DNA of 32,355 nucleotides from an uncultured Collinsella sp. (GCA_900543615.1 UQSC01000008.1:1-32355), one strand, 5' to 3'; positions 1 through 8,722 are shown, counted from the first letter of the stretch. The notes: generated from the sequence alone by a model not told the origin. Numbers and translations: made by a program.

Positions 1-49
1 ATCTACACAAGGCTATTCGTCGGCAGCGTCAGATGTGTATAAGAGACAG
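1..49. other. Nextera i5 adapter left in the assembly (artefact)
   Basis: Bases 1-8 are the end of the Illumina P5 oligo, 9-16 (AAGGCTAT) are an 8-base index, and 17-49 are the Nextera read-1 primer plus the 19-base transposon mosaic end, which finishes at 49 (AGATGTGTATAAGAGACAG). It is not genomic. Its inverse complement is at the other end of the contig. Translations that run into it give familiar false peptides such as VSYTHLTLPT. Confidence 0.97.
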
Positions 50-1865
50 ATGCGATGGAGCCCAACGCGCCGCTGCCCCCTCCTAGGCCTTTAATCATCT
101 CGTCCATAAGTTCGTCGGCCGAACCTTGGATATCACCGTATCCTACGAGCAGCCGTCCCCAAACATCCATGACGCCGTCGAGCACGCCGGCAACGCCGCC
201 CGAGCGTTCCTTCAATGTCGAGAAAAATCGCGAAAGCACGTTGTTTTGCGCCGCCGCCTCATCGGGCGCCAGCACCGCGGCAGAGATAGCACCGCGATCG
301 CCAAGCCTGACTGCCGTGTTAAACGAAGAGTTGAGCTCATCGGGGCTCGAGATGGCACCCGAAACCGCAAGGGCAACCACGCCGTTGCGACCGGGCGGGG
401 CGATACGCGGGCGCTCGCCGGAAAGCTCCTTGATGGCCTGGTCAAACGCATTGCCCGCACGGTCGGACTCATCCTCGGTCTGACGCTCGAGCTCGAGCTC
501 TTTGTTGCGGCATTCGACGTAGTCTTCCAGGGCCTCTTTGAACTTATCGAAGTGGTACTCAAAGCCGTTTTCGATAGAAGTCGAAGGCGCTGCAACGGCA
601 CCGAGCGACGAAACGCCAAAATGGCATCTGTTGCATCTGTCCTGTCCGTCATAATCAGCAACCGAGGCTAACCCGCCTGGCGACCCCTTCTTATAGTTGG
701 GGCAACTCGTTCCGTAATGCAGATACGTCTTGCCATCGATGGCGCTGGTTGGCCACGCCGCATCGGTATAGAGTTCCGTCGCTCGCACCTCGTCAGCGTT
801 GCGCGGCAACAGCGGGATATGGGAAGTAACTTCATCTCCGTCCTCGGTTACATATGCACGATTGACCTCTGTACTCGCATAGGTGTAAAACGCCTTGCGC
901 GCCGCCGACTCCGCCTTCATCTCGACGCTCGATCCCTGAGGTTTTTCATTCGCCAAGCGCTGCCGGTAATAGATTTTCGCGCGATCGAGCGCTATTTGCG
1001 GCTCCCATGTGATGCTCGACTTTTCATGACGGTTCTGACTGTCAGATAGTTCTGCTAGTTTTTTCGCACGCTCCCACATACACGAGTACTTGCCAATCGA
1101 ACTCTCGTCCGACCCGCCACAATCCGCCAGCCAAGCGCGCTCTTTAGCCTTCGCCGTGTCCTCAGAAGCCTTCCGCAACTCCTCGGCCGCACGCTCTAAA
1201 TCATCTGATGTGTCTTTAATGGTATCGGTCGAGATCTCTGACCCTTTGAGCGCAGCGAAGTCCGACTCGGATGTCCTGGGCACGGCAAGCGCCGTACCGG
1301 TATAGGCCACACTATCGATATCCTGCGCCGATACCGCCTGCGTGGCACGCGCGGCAATCAGATACGGCAGAGCCGTCTCGATTTTCTGCAAGCCTTCCGA
1401 TGCGCTTTTGGCAAACTTATTGCGCGTTTTAATGATCTCAATCCCGGTGTCGACCATATTGCCGGCAACTGGTTCGGCACCTGGGATGAGAATGGCAACC
1501 AGGCCCGTCCCGATTGTGGCAAACCCCGCTAGCCCCAGACTCAAGATGCTCGCATCAACCACCGTGGCAGCCGTGTGATAGGACGACACCACGTTGGCAC
1601 CCGCCAACGCGCCGCTATCGGCCGCCACCTGGGTATCCCCGGCACGCGACATGCTCCATATCGCCGCGGTCGACGAAAACAACAACGTGAGCACCACTAG
1701 GATGACCACGGCAGAAGAAAGCGTGGTGTAGGCACCGTCTTCGATAAACAGGTCGATACCGGCGCGGCCCATAAAGCCGCCTCGCTTGCGATGGCAGCTC
1801 GGACGGCGCGTCAAAACGCGTCTAGACCAGAAACGCTTAATCCCATGCAGCAATCCACGAATCAT
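50..1865 (-). CDS. TadG-like Flp pilus locus protein, 3' end cut by contig end
   Basis: Last gene of the Tad operon; about 605 residues of real sequence remain and the C-terminus is lost at the adapter. Membrane segment about residues 49-70, followed directly by QVAADSGALAGA (79-90), the usual TadE/G N-terminal signature. A second hydrophobic stretch lies at about 103-127. The rest should be extracytoplasmic: a charged, probably coiled-coil region rich in E, K and A, then a cysteine-bearing part with a CNRC pair, then a Gly/Ser-rich tail. I see no von Willebrand A metal-binding motif, which many TadG proteins have. The ATG at 1865 has a strong Shine-Dalgarno (GGAGGGAG) and overlaps the upstream gene by 29 bases. 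An in-frame ATG at 1772 is a second possible start. The role in pilus assembly or adhesion is inferred from context. Confidence 0.7.
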
Positions 1866-2373
1866 AATCTCCCTCCAGCCATTCGGGACGTGATTGATAC
1901 GAGACATCGACCTTGAGCTCAACGTAGCCGCCCTCGGCGGTACCACCCATAACCTGCGCAAACGCACCGATCACAGGCAACGGCTTGACCTCGCCGGAAA
2001 CGGACACGGACGAGACGCCACCCGCACCGGCCCGGCCAAGCTCGATATCCCACGACAACGGCCCGCCGGCATGAAAGATCGAAACGTTGGGCACTGCGGC
2101 AAGCCGGCGGCGGGTGAACTCCTTAAGATCGTCGTCCTCCGCCGTCGTCGTGGTCATGAGCCGTGCGGTCTCGGCGGCGGCAGACTCCATGACCGCGCGC
2201 GTATAGAGCAAACACACCGGTTGCAGTGCGAGAAGAATGAGCGTCAGAAACGTCGGCAGCAAAAAAGCGGCCTCGACCGTAGACTGCGCCCGGTCCTCGC
2301 GCGCGATATCAATACAACGCGATGTCCTTAGCGCCCGCAGCGGCGTCGATAACCGACGTCGAGGCAACGCCAT
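1837..2373 (-). CDS. TadE-like minor pilin
   Basis: Small protein of about 178 aa with one N-terminal hydrophobic helix. The motif REDRAQSTVEAAF is followed by about 20 apolar residues (LLPTFLTLILLALQPVCLLY), as in TadE pseudopilins, which are cleaved by a prepilin peptidase and help Flp pilus assembly. The mature part is Ala/Gly/Ser rich with no cysteine or catalytic motif. The start is uncertain: the ATG at 2373 has only a weak GGGCGG upstream and overlaps the preceding pilin-like gene by 65 bases. There is no better in-frame ATG closer to the leader motif, so a rare start codon near 2300 cannot be excluded. It ends inside the next gene, which suggests translational coupling. Confidence 0.72.
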   Translation of the reverse strand: MALPRRRLSTPLRALRTSRCIDIAREDRAQSTVEAAFLLPTFLTLILLALQPVCLLYTRAVMESAAAETARLMTTTTAEDDDLKEFTRRRLAAVPNVSIFHAGGPLSWDIELGRAGAGGVSSVSVSGEVKPLPVIGAFAQVMGGTAEGGYVELKVDVSYQSRPEWLEGDYDSWIAAWD

Positions 2374-2527
2374 GGGATGCCGCCCGCTCAACCAGCGCCG
2401 CCAAGCGCCCATCGGTGCCAGCACGCCAAAGCCCCGCAATCGCCAGCACGATCGATAACAGCGCCACTGTAACGATGGCGTATTCCACAGTCGCTTGGGC
2501 AACCTCTTCACGCAGAACGCCATGCAT
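2309..2527 (-). CDS. Small Flp-type pilin-like protein
   Basis: 72 aa. It begins MHGVLREEVAQATVEYAI and continues as a single hydrophobic helix, so it has the short basic/acidic leader and the E-Y pair of Flp prepilins (the E at +5 of the cleaved pilin). The C-terminal half is Ala-rich and unlike the main pilin at 3056-3289. It starts one base after the stop of the upstream gene (TGAAATG) with AAGGAGGG as ribosome binding site. Likely a minor pilin or TadF-like pseudopilin processed by the same peptidase; function inferred from sequence class and operon position. Confidence 0.72.
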   Translation of the reverse strand: MHGVLREEVAQATVEYAIVTVALLSIVLAIAGLWRAGTDGRLAALVERAASHGVASTSVIDAAAGAKDIALY

Positions 2528-2528
2528 T

Positions 2529-3092
2529 TCACGATCCCTCCTTTGAGCTTATTGTTTGCGGGACCAGACGCACGGTGCGCAGACGACACGAAGCATCGCC
2601 AGCATCCGCGGCAACCGTCACCATATCGACCCAGCCGCGCCCATCGCGCACGATGGCGCCCCATACGTTGCCCTTAATATCGAGATAGCCGCTCAGGGCG
2701 AGCTGGGCCGTTGGCACCTCGCGGTAGGCGCGTAACATATCCGCCGCTGCCTCGGTCATCGGTCGGTCCTCGGACCATGCAAGCCGGACCGCAATCGCGT
2801 TGTCCTCAGGCGAATCCGTCGCAGTGCCAGACCGCTTGTCGAGCGTCCGCAGAAAGGTTTGCGCCGTGACAGCAACATCCGAATCGTCCGCATCTCGCAT
2901 CTCATCTTTTTGAGACGCCACCGCCGAATCTGAGCCCGAATCGAAGGCGGCCCCAGGACGCTGCTGCCGCGCGGCGTTAAGCCCCCAAAGCACCGCCGCT
3001 ATCGCCACGGTCAGGCAAGCAAACACCAGCAGCACCCCGATGGAGCGCTCGCCCTCTACAGGCTGTTGATGCCCTCGCTGATAGCGTTCCAT
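2529..3092 (-). CDS. Tad-locus single-pass membrane protein, unknown function
   Basis: 187 aa. Short N-terminal cytosolic part (about 17 residues), one membrane helix at about 18-40 (IGVLLVFACLTVAIAAVLWG), then an outside domain of about 145 residues. The outside part starts with an acidic Ser/Asp-rich linker and ends in a compact alpha/beta-looking region (SGYLDIKGNVWGAIVRDGRGW) with one cysteine. No family recognised. The start overlaps the end of the flp pilin gene by 37 bases, and the stop is one base from the next ATG, so it is clearly part of the operon. A pilus accessory or anchoring role is plausible from position only. Confidence 0.68.
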   Translation of the reverse strand: MERYQRGHQQPVEGERSIGVLLVFACLTVAIAAVLWGLNAARQQRPGAAFDSGSDSAVASQKDEMRDADDSDVAVTAQTFLRTLDKRSGTATDSPEDNAIAVRLAWSEDRPMTEAAADMLRAYREVPTAQLALSGYLDIKGNVWGAIVRDGRGWVDMVTVAADAGDASCRLRTVRLVPQTISSKEGS

Positions 3093-3289
3093 AGATCTTG
3101 GACCTTGCCTTTAAATGCAACAATGGCAATAATCGCGATCACCACAAGCACGCCCACCAAAATGGCGTACTCGGTGGTACCCTGCGCGCTCTCCTCCCGC
3201 AACAGCTCCTTGGCATGCTGGCGAGCGCGGATCGCCCGGCAAAAAGCCCAGTTCCAAGCCTTGTCAGCAACTTCGACCATCGTGTTCAT
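3056..3289 (-). CDS. flp: Flp/Fap family major pilin subunit
   Basis: 77 aa prepilin, the expected size for Flp. A leader of about 36 residues ends in LLREESAQGTTEYAIL; the Glu-Tyr pair after the predicted cleavage site is the hallmark of the type IVb Flp pilins. It is followed by a long hydrophobic helix (VGVLVVIAIIAIVAF) and a short tail. The leader is longer than usual, beginning MNTMVEVADKAWNW. The start at 3289 has an excellent ribosome binding site (AGGGAGGA). It sits directly after tadC with a 10-base gap. Assembled by TadA/B/C into a thin pilus used for adherence or DNA uptake in other bacteria. Confidence 0.9.
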   Translation of the reverse strand: MNTMVEVADKAWNWAFCRAIRARQHAKELLREESAQGTTEYAILVGVLVVIAIIAIVAFKGKVQDLWNAISEGINSL

Positions 3290-3299
3290 GTATTCCTCC

Positions 3300-3941
3300 C
3301 TACATCATCCCGCCTGCTCCCAGCAGCGGGCCCAATATGGACAGAAGCAACGCCGGCAAGATGAGCGTGCCGGTGGGAATCAGCAGCTTGACGGGCGCAC
3401 GCTCAATCTCGCGCTCGACCGCGGCGCGATGAGCCGCACGGATCTCGCGACTTTGAGCGGCCAGCGTCTCGGCAAGTGGGGCACCCAGGGCGAGTGCCTG
3501 CCCCACCGTAATGGCAAAGGTCTCGAGCGCTCGCACGTCCAGGTCGCGCGCGGCGGCCAACAACTCGTCCTCACGCGTGCCCACGCCCACCTGCCACGCC
3601 ATGCAGGCCCGCTCAAGGCGAAGAGCCAGCACCGATCGGCGGTTGGCGCAGAAAATCTCAAGCGCCGCATCAAACGAAAGACCGGCCGAAAGACCCAAGC
3701 GCACAACATCGATCATCTCGGACACTTCGCCGAGCGACACTCGCGCCGGGCCGCCCGCTCCAACCGCGCCCTTCATTCGCGCGGTCAGGGCATCGACCAC
3801 CGAGCGACCCGCGGCGACGACCAGCACCGCCTCGCGCTTGCAGGCCCCTGCGATCTTGCGTGCATCCGCCCGATCCAAACCCGTCGCGACAAATACACTC
3901 AGGGCGCACAGGCAAGCCGTAACTGCAACCGGGGCGCTCAT
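3300..3941 (-). CDS. tadC: TadC-like pilus platform protein (GspF/T2SF domain)
   Basis: 213 aa. Inner membrane platform component that works with TadB and the TadA ATPase to assemble or retract the Flp pilus. Hydrophobic N-terminus (SAPVAVTACLCALSVFVATG), then the T2SF cytosolic helical domain with the typical run GEVSEMIDVVRLGLSAGLSFDAAL, repeated Arg/Glu-rich helices, and a C-terminal membrane hairpin (LLIPTGTLILPALLLSILGPLLGAGG). The ATG at 3941 overlaps the tadB stop as ATGA. It is short for TadC (often about 300 aa), with only the second half of the domain well kept. Confidence 0.85.
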   Translation of the reverse strand: MSAPVAVTACLCALSVFVATGLDRADARKIAGACKREAVLVVAAGRSVVDALTARMKGAVGAGGPARVSLGEVSEMIDVVRLGLSAGLSFDAALEIFCANRRSVLALRLERACMAWQVGVGTREDELLAAARDLDVRALETFAITVGQALALGAPLAETLAAQSREIRAAHRAAVEREIERAPVKLLIPTGTLILPALLLSILGPLLGAGGMM

Positions 3942-4864
3942 AGCTCCACCCGCATAATGCGCCTGATAACCACCAGGGCAACGGCGTTGAGGGCAAGACC
4001 CAGCACCACAGCGCCCGCGCCGGCAGGCGTCGCAAGACCGCGACGAAAATCTGCCGAAAGCAGCGCCAACACCGCGCACATGCCCGCCGGCATCGCCGCG
4101 ACCATATGCGCCGACATGCGAGCCTGCGACGTCTTGACATCCAAGCGGCGCTTGAGCTCAATGCGCTCCCCCACCATGCTCGACGCCTCGGACAGTAAGT
4201 CGGCAAGCGGAGCGCCGGTGCGCTGTGACACCTTAAGCGCCAAGGTCACAAGCGAAAGACCGGGGGCGTCGATGCGCACGAGCAAGTCATCGAGCGCATC
4301 GGTCGCCGAGATGCCGCAATCGATCGCCGCCGCCACCCGCAAAAACTCGGTATGTACCGGTTCTTGCGCATGAGCGCCCACAAAGCGCATGCCCTGGGCC
4401 AGCGAATGTCCCGAGGCAAGCGACATGGATAGTGCGGTAAACGCCTCGGGCATGGCCTCTTCCGCATCGTGTTGCTCGCGCCGGCTCTCAAAGCCATCCC
4501 GAGCGGCGCCAACGGCAATCGGAGCAACAAGTCCCAAGGCAAATCCGAGGGGCGATAACGACACCATCGTTAGTAAAACGCTGCAGACACCGCTCGATAG
4601 CAGCAGAAACGCCAAGCGCCCCGAAGCATCTTCGATCACGAGGCCAAGGCGATGCGCCGGAGCCAGCGATGCCCACGAACGGGCGATCTTTTTCAGCAGA
4701 TCGTTTTCCACCAGCTCACGCGGCAGTTTCTCTGCCACCGTCTCGAGCGCCTGACGCGCCAGCTCCGCCGGCGGCACCTGCGGCACACGAGGTTCCGCCC
4801 CGCACGCCGTCGCAACAGAAAACCCTGCCAAACCCCCTACGACGAGGGGCACAGCGACCTCCAT
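3938..4864 (-). CDS. tadB: TadB-like pilus platform protein (GspF/T2SF domain)
   Basis: 308 aa, normal TadB length. N-terminal membrane helix (VPLVVGGLAGFSVATA), a linker with Pro/Glu, a two-helix membrane section about residues 85-120, a T2SF domain at about 135-260 (EAMPEAFTALSMSLASGHSLAQGM), and a C-terminal pair of helices. Forms the platform in the cytoplasmic membrane that couples TadA ATP hydrolysis to pilin insertion. The start has GGAGG seven bases upstream and lies 28 bases inside the end of tadA; the stop is fused to the tadC start. Confidence 0.88.
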   Translation of the reverse strand: MEVAVPLVVGGLAGFSVATACGAEPRVPQVPPAELARQALETVAEKLPRELVENDLLKKIARSWASLAPAHRLGLVIEDASGRLAFLLLSSGVCSVLLTMVSLSPLGFALGLVAPIAVGAARDGFESRREQHDAEEAMPEAFTALSMSLASGHSLAQGMRFVGAHAQEPVHTEFLRVAAAIDCGISATDALDDLLVRIDAPGLSLVTLALKVSQRTGAPLADLLSEASSMVGERIELKRRLDVKTSQARMSAHMVAAMPAGMCAVLALLSADFRRGLATPAGAGAVVLGLALNAVALVVIRRIMRVEL

Positions 4865-6165
4865 TCGTCCACCTCCTCTTGTGTGAGCGTCCCCGACCGC
4901 AGGCCTTCTGCGATAAACGGCGGCTCGCGGTCAAGCTTCCAGGTGCGCTCGGCGGCATCGAAAGTCACATAGCGCTCGAGCTCTACGCCGCCCGACGCGG
5001 CGCGACGCACCCCCGAATACGAGGAGACGAAACGCCTGCCATCGGCGTGGCGCTCGGACATCACGATGCCGTCGAGCGCCATGGCAATCTGCTCCTCGAT
5101 GAGCTCGCTCGGCAGATCGATGCCATAACGTGCAAGCAACGTCAGACGCACCACGGTCTCCTGCTCGGAACCCGCATGAAGCGTGGTGAGCGACCCGTCG
5201 TGGCCCGTGTTCATGGCCTGCAACATGTCGCAGCACTCGGCACCGCGAACCTCGCCCACCACGATGCGGTCGGGGCGCATGCGCAGGGCATTGGTCACCA
5301 GGTCGCGGATCGTCACCGCGCCCTCGCCCTCAATTGAAGCCTCGCGCGCCTCTAGGCGCACCACGTGCGGATGATGCGCAAACTTGAGCTCGGCAGAGTC
5401 CTCGATCGTCACGATGCGCTCGCCGGTGGAGATCTCGCATGACAACGCGTTGAGCAGAGTGGTCTTACCAGATCCCGTGCCTCCCGCAACCGCCAGGTCC
5501 TGTCGCAGCGACACCGCGCACGACAGCAGCTGCGCATACCAAAGCGGCAGCGACCCCAGCCCCACAAGCTCGTCCAGCGAGCAGATACGGTCCGAGAACT
5601 TTCGGATGGTGAGAATCGGTCCGTCAATCGCCACAGGCGGAATCACCGCGTTGACGCGATAGCCCGTTTTGAGGCGGGCGTTGACGATGGGGCTGCGCTC
5701 GTCGATACGGCGGCCAAGTGGCGAGATGATGCGGTCGATAAGCACCCGGATCTGCTCATCATCCTCAAACGCATGCTCGATGGGATACAAGACGCCGCCG
5801 CGTTCAAAGAAAGCCGAACGGCAGCCGTTGATCATGATTTCGGTAACGGTGTCGTCCTCGATGAGCGGCTGCAACGGCCCCAAGCCCACCACGTCATCCA
5901 AAATCTCGTCGATGATGGTCTCGCGCTCGGGCGTCGCGAGATCGGTCGGCTCCTCAACATTGAGCGCCGCCTCCACCGCGGGACGCAATTCCGAGCGGGC
6001 AAGTGCCGGGTCGATATAGGCGCTGATACGCGCCACTTCGTCGTAACCCATGCGGTCCATCACGGCGCGCTTGGTGCGTCGTTTCACCGCACGGCGACGC
6101 CCCGCATCTACAGGCGCTGCCGCCGCTGCAGCGCCGGCAGCCTTAATCCTCGTTTGCAGGCTCAT
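4837..6165 (-). CDS. tadA: TadA/CpaF secretion ATPase of the Flp pilus
   Basis: 442 aa hexameric motor ATPase of the type II/IV secretion superfamily; powers Flp pilus assembly at the cytoplasmic face of the membrane. All hallmarks are visible: GLGPLQPLIEDDTVTEIMIN (95-114) and RSPIVNARL of the N-terminal domain, Walker A GGTGSGKTT (228-236), Asp box TIEDSAELK (253-261), Walker B IVVGEVRGAE (301-310) and His box GHDGSLTTLH (321-330). An Ala-rich then Arg/Lys-rich N-terminal tail of about 35 residues precedes the domain. Its ATG overlaps the tadZ stop by four bases (ATGA). Confidence 0.95.
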   Translation of the reverse strand: MSLQTRIKAAGAAAAAAPVDAGRRRAVKRRTKRAVMDRMGYDEVARISAYIDPALARSELRPAVEAALNVEEPTDLATPERETIIDEILDDVVGLGPLQPLIEDDTVTEIMINGCRSAFFERGGVLYPIEHAFEDDEQIRVLIDRIISPLGRRIDERSPIVNARLKTGYRVNAVIPPVAIDGPILTIRKFSDRICSLDELVGLGSLPLWYAQLLSCAVSLRQDLAVAGGTGSGKTTLLNALSCEISTGERIVTIEDSAELKFAHHPHVVRLEAREASIEGEGAVTIRDLVTNALRMRPDRIVVGEVRGAECCDMLQAMNTGHDGSLTTLHAGSEQETVVRLTLLARYGIDLPSELIEEQIAMALDGIVMSERHADGRRFVSSYSGVRRAASGGVELERYVTFDAAERTWKLDREPPFIAEGLRSGTLTQEEVDEWRSLCPSS

Positions 6166-7811
6166 CGCTGATCACCCTCGCGCGACCAGGGAAGGCGGAT
6201 ACGCGGACGCTCGGTACGCGTTGCACGGTCGGCGACCATATCGCTCCAGGGACCGACGGCGCAGCCCAGCTCCACGAGCATCTCGCGCGCGGCCTCGCGC
6301 ACGCTGGTCGCAAAAGCGCTGGTCTGCCCCACTGCCTCGTCAGCGCGCCCAAACGCCATGAGCGCGGCGAGATCCTGCCCGCCATCGGCGATACGAATCT
6401 TGGAGCTCAACGCGCAGGCAATCTCAAAGCGCATGGCGACGTCCTCGTCTGCCCCGCGCACACCGAACCGGTTGAACACGGCGCTCATGCGCGTGCGCGG
6501 CACACCTACTCGACTTGCCAGTTCAATGACGCGCGATGCCGATGTCGCGGACGACACCGCCGCATCGCCAACGACCAGGCAACGGTCGCTCGCCGCCACC
6601 GCAGCCGCCACGGCATCGCCCCAAAAGACCGAGGTATCGATAAAGACCACGTCGGATTCGCGACGCAGAACATCAAGTAGTAGCTCCACCGGACGTGCCA
6701 TGAGCTCGGCTTGCTCGGGCGCCGTGACGGGACCCCAGAGCGTAACGCCCGGCGCCACGCGCATCGATGCGGCCACGATATCCGGCTCGGTGAGCGCGCC
6801 CGCCGCCGACGGCTCGATAAGTGCCGCCATATCGCGCGGAGTATCGACGCCTAACAAGTCGTAAAGGTTTCCGAACATCAGGTCCAGGTCGAGCACGGCG
6901 GCACGCAAGCCTAACAGCGACGATGTGTGTGCCATGGTGGCAACGATCGTCGACTTGCCGCACCCGCCCGAACCCGAAATGGCGCAGATGACCGGAGCTC
7001 GATGCGGCGAAGCGGCAGCGTCTGCCGGCGGCATCGGAGGCGGCGGGGCGGGCGTCGGTGACAGCGTCCCCGTCTCCCCTGCCGCAACTACACGCTGCGT
7101 CCAAGCCGGCATGGCGGCTTGTTCGGTCTGCGAGGCAGGCTCGTTCTGCGCAATCTGCTCATACTGCATCAGCGACAACTCGCCGCACCCGGCAAAGCCC
7201 TCAACTTCGTCGAGTTCATCCGCCAGATTCACGCCGTGCACGTATCCCATATCTACAGCCGGGGAGTCGCCAGCATGCTGCGCCGGCCCTCCAGCGTCAT
7301 CGTATACAAGGGGGTTCCGGGGGCGCCGACCATGCTCGGCTTCCGCTTTTCCATAATCATCAACACGCGGGCCTCTTGTAGCGCGAGGCGCCCCGGATTC
7401 CCTATCAACAAAAGCATCGGGCTCAATCGTCATGCGCCGATCGGAATCAACCGCTCCCTCGCCCGCGCGCCCGTTGCCGCATATACTGTGCGCAGCGATG
7501 ACCTCGGTCGCCCCTGCGCGAAACAGCCCCTCGATATCCGACGGATCGAGTGCTTCTATCAACACGACCACGCGACTCACGCGGCCTTCGGCCGTCAGGC
7601 GCACAACAGTCTTGCGCACATCTTCGGTATCAAACAGAGACGCCGCGATGATGACAGCCCCGCGGCGCGACGGAAACGCCCGCGCCATGGAAATCAGCCC
7701 GTCCAGGTCACCCACGCGAAGCACCTGTGCACCCGCATCACGGCCCTCGACTTCCCGCTGCAACAGCCCGTAATCGCCGCACGCGCAGCACGCAAGCCAG
7801 ATCGCCTTCAT
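6162..7811 (-). CDS. tadZ: TadZ/CpaE pilus localisation ATPase (MinD/ParA type)
   Basis: 549 aa. An N-terminal receiver-like domain (about 1-110) lacks an obvious phospho-acceptor Asp. A long disordered linker (about 120-270) is rich in Asp, Glu, Ala and Pro. The C-terminal MinD/ParA ATPase has P-loop SGSGGCGKST (280-289) and VLDLDLMFGNL. The signature first lysine of the deviant Walker A is replaced by Ser, as in many CpaE/TadZ proteins. TadZ places the Tad machinery at a cell site. ATG 7811 shares one base with the cpaB stop (TGATG); a GTG at 7814 fits the same ribosome binding site (GGAGG). The linker is unusually long for the family. Confidence 0.88.
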   Translation of the reverse strand: MKAIWLACCACGDYGLLQREVEGRDAGAQVLRVGDLDGLISMARAFPSRRGAVIIAASLFDTEDVRKTVVRLTAEGRVSRVVVLIEALDPSDIEGLFRAGATEVIAAHSICGNGRAGEGAVDSDRRMTIEPDAFVDRESGAPRATRGPRVDDYGKAEAEHGRRPRNPLVYDDAGGPAQHAGDSPAVDMGYVHGVNLADELDEVEGFAGCGELSLMQYEQIAQNEPASQTEQAAMPAWTQRVVAAGETGTLSPTPAPPPPMPPADAAASPHRAPVICAISGSGGCGKSTIVATMAHTSSLLGLRAAVLDLDLMFGNLYDLLGVDTPRDMAALIEPSAAGALTEPDIVAASMRVAPGVTLWGPVTAPEQAELMARPVELLLDVLRRESDVVFIDTSVFWGDAVAAAVAASDRCLVVGDAAVSSATSASRVIELASRVGVPRTRMSAVFNRFGVRGADEDVAMRFEIACALSSKIRIADGGQDLAALMAFGRADEAVGQTSAFATSVREAAREMLVELGCAVGPWSDMVADRATRTERPRIRLPWSREGDQR

Positions 7812-8470
7812 CACTCGTCGCCTCCGCTCTTTTTGCCGCGCGCCGTGGCGGGAATCGTCAAGCTGACCGTTCCCTTGCCCGAGGTTCCCAGCAGTTCCTT
7901 GACGTCTTCGGGGTCAGCCGCCAGCGTCACCCATTCGATCTTGCCCTCGCGCGTGGCACCGGAATCCTCACTGGTATCGATCACGTACGCGCCGCACAGC
8001 CGATCGGTTACGCCGTCTTTTTGCACATATACATCCACGTAGCTGCCCACGCCCGTAGCACCGCCGACCGAGTGCTCGGCATCGACCGCCACCGAAACGG
8101 CGACCTTGCCCTTAGGCACCTCGAGCTTGTGACTCTCGGCCTTGGTGTAGACATTGCAGATCACGGCGTTTTTGGGAATACGCGAAGTCGTCACGTCGCC
8201 GCGCACCTGGCGCAGCTCGGTCGCCGCGTCACGCGGCAACAGGCTCGTCAGCCATTCCTGGGTTATGACATTGGTCTCATCGAGGGTCTCGCCCACATCG
8301 ATATCGCGCGCCGCGACGCATACCTCGACGCGATCGCCACCGTACTTGGCCAAGGTCTCAGCCTGGACCTGTTCGGCTTGCGAGCGGATCGACGAGCCGT
8401 AAACCATGCAGAGCAGCGCAGCGAGCACGCCCGCGACCAGACTGATGGCGATGCGCTTGCTCTTGTTCAC
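7811..8470 (-). CDS. cpaB: CpaB/RcpC-like Flp pilus assembly protein
   Basis: 219 aa, first gene of the Tad operon. One N-terminal membrane helix (RIAISLVAGVLAALLCMVYG), then a SAF-like domain (VEVCVAARDIDVGETLDETNVI) and a beta-rich CpaB region (VPKGKVAVSVAVDAEHSVGG, GSYVDVYVQ), the typical order for CpaB/RcpC. In Gram-negatives it contacts the secretin; here there is none, so it probably acts in the wall. I use the GTG at 8470 because AGGAG lies five bases before it; the ATG 15 bases upstream would put that site inside the coding sequence. Confidence 0.87.
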   Translation of the reverse strand: MNKSKRIAISLVAGVLAALLCMVYGSSIRSQAEQVQAETLAKYGGDRVEVCVAARDIDVGETLDETNVITQEWLTSLLPRDAATELRQVRGDVTTSRIPKNAVICNVYTKAESHKLEVPKGKVAVSVAVDAEHSVGGATGVGSYVDVYVQKDGVTDRLCGAYVIDTSEDSGATREGKIEWVTLAADPEDVKELLGTSGKGTVSLTIPATARGKKSGGDE

Positions 8471-8525
8471 GGCCGCTCCTCTCATGGCAGTGCCGGGCGA
8501 ATGCCCGTACCACCATTGTCTGGGT

Positions 8526-8640
8526 GGTCAGAGTGCAAAGCGGCGCAATCGCGATCTCGGTTTTCGATGTCAAACCAATCGCTGACCAAAAACTGACCAG
8601 CCCGTCAAGCTCGTGGCAAGGTTTTGGTCAGCACGTCAGC
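8526..8640 (-). promoter_or_regulatory. Candidate operator cluster upstream of the Tad operon
   Basis: Four copies of CTGACC or its complement occur in 106 bases (8526-8531, 8582-8587, 8593-8598, 8626-8631). Two of them form a perfect 11-bp inverted repeat, GCTGACCAAAA at 8581-8591 and its complement at 8622-8632. The region lies between the rsgA terminator and cpaB, where the Tad promoter must be. A TTGACA (minus strand, about 8567-8572) could be a -35 box but I see no convincing -10. Binding by a regulator is inferred. Confidence 0.4.
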
Positions 8641-8670
8641 AAACTGCATGTTTCGAGGCTTTTTCGCAGC

Positions 8671-8705
8671 AAAAAAGCCGTCTCCCGAACAGTTGGAAGA
8701 CGGCT
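8671..8705 (-). terminator. Rho-independent terminator of rsgA
   Basis: Inverted repeat AGCCGTCT / AGACGGCT (8676-8683 with 8698-8705), followed on the minus strand by six T (8671-8676). It begins 18 bases after the rsgA stop. Confidence 0.88.
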
Positions 8706-8722
8706 GTCATAGGAAAAATCAA

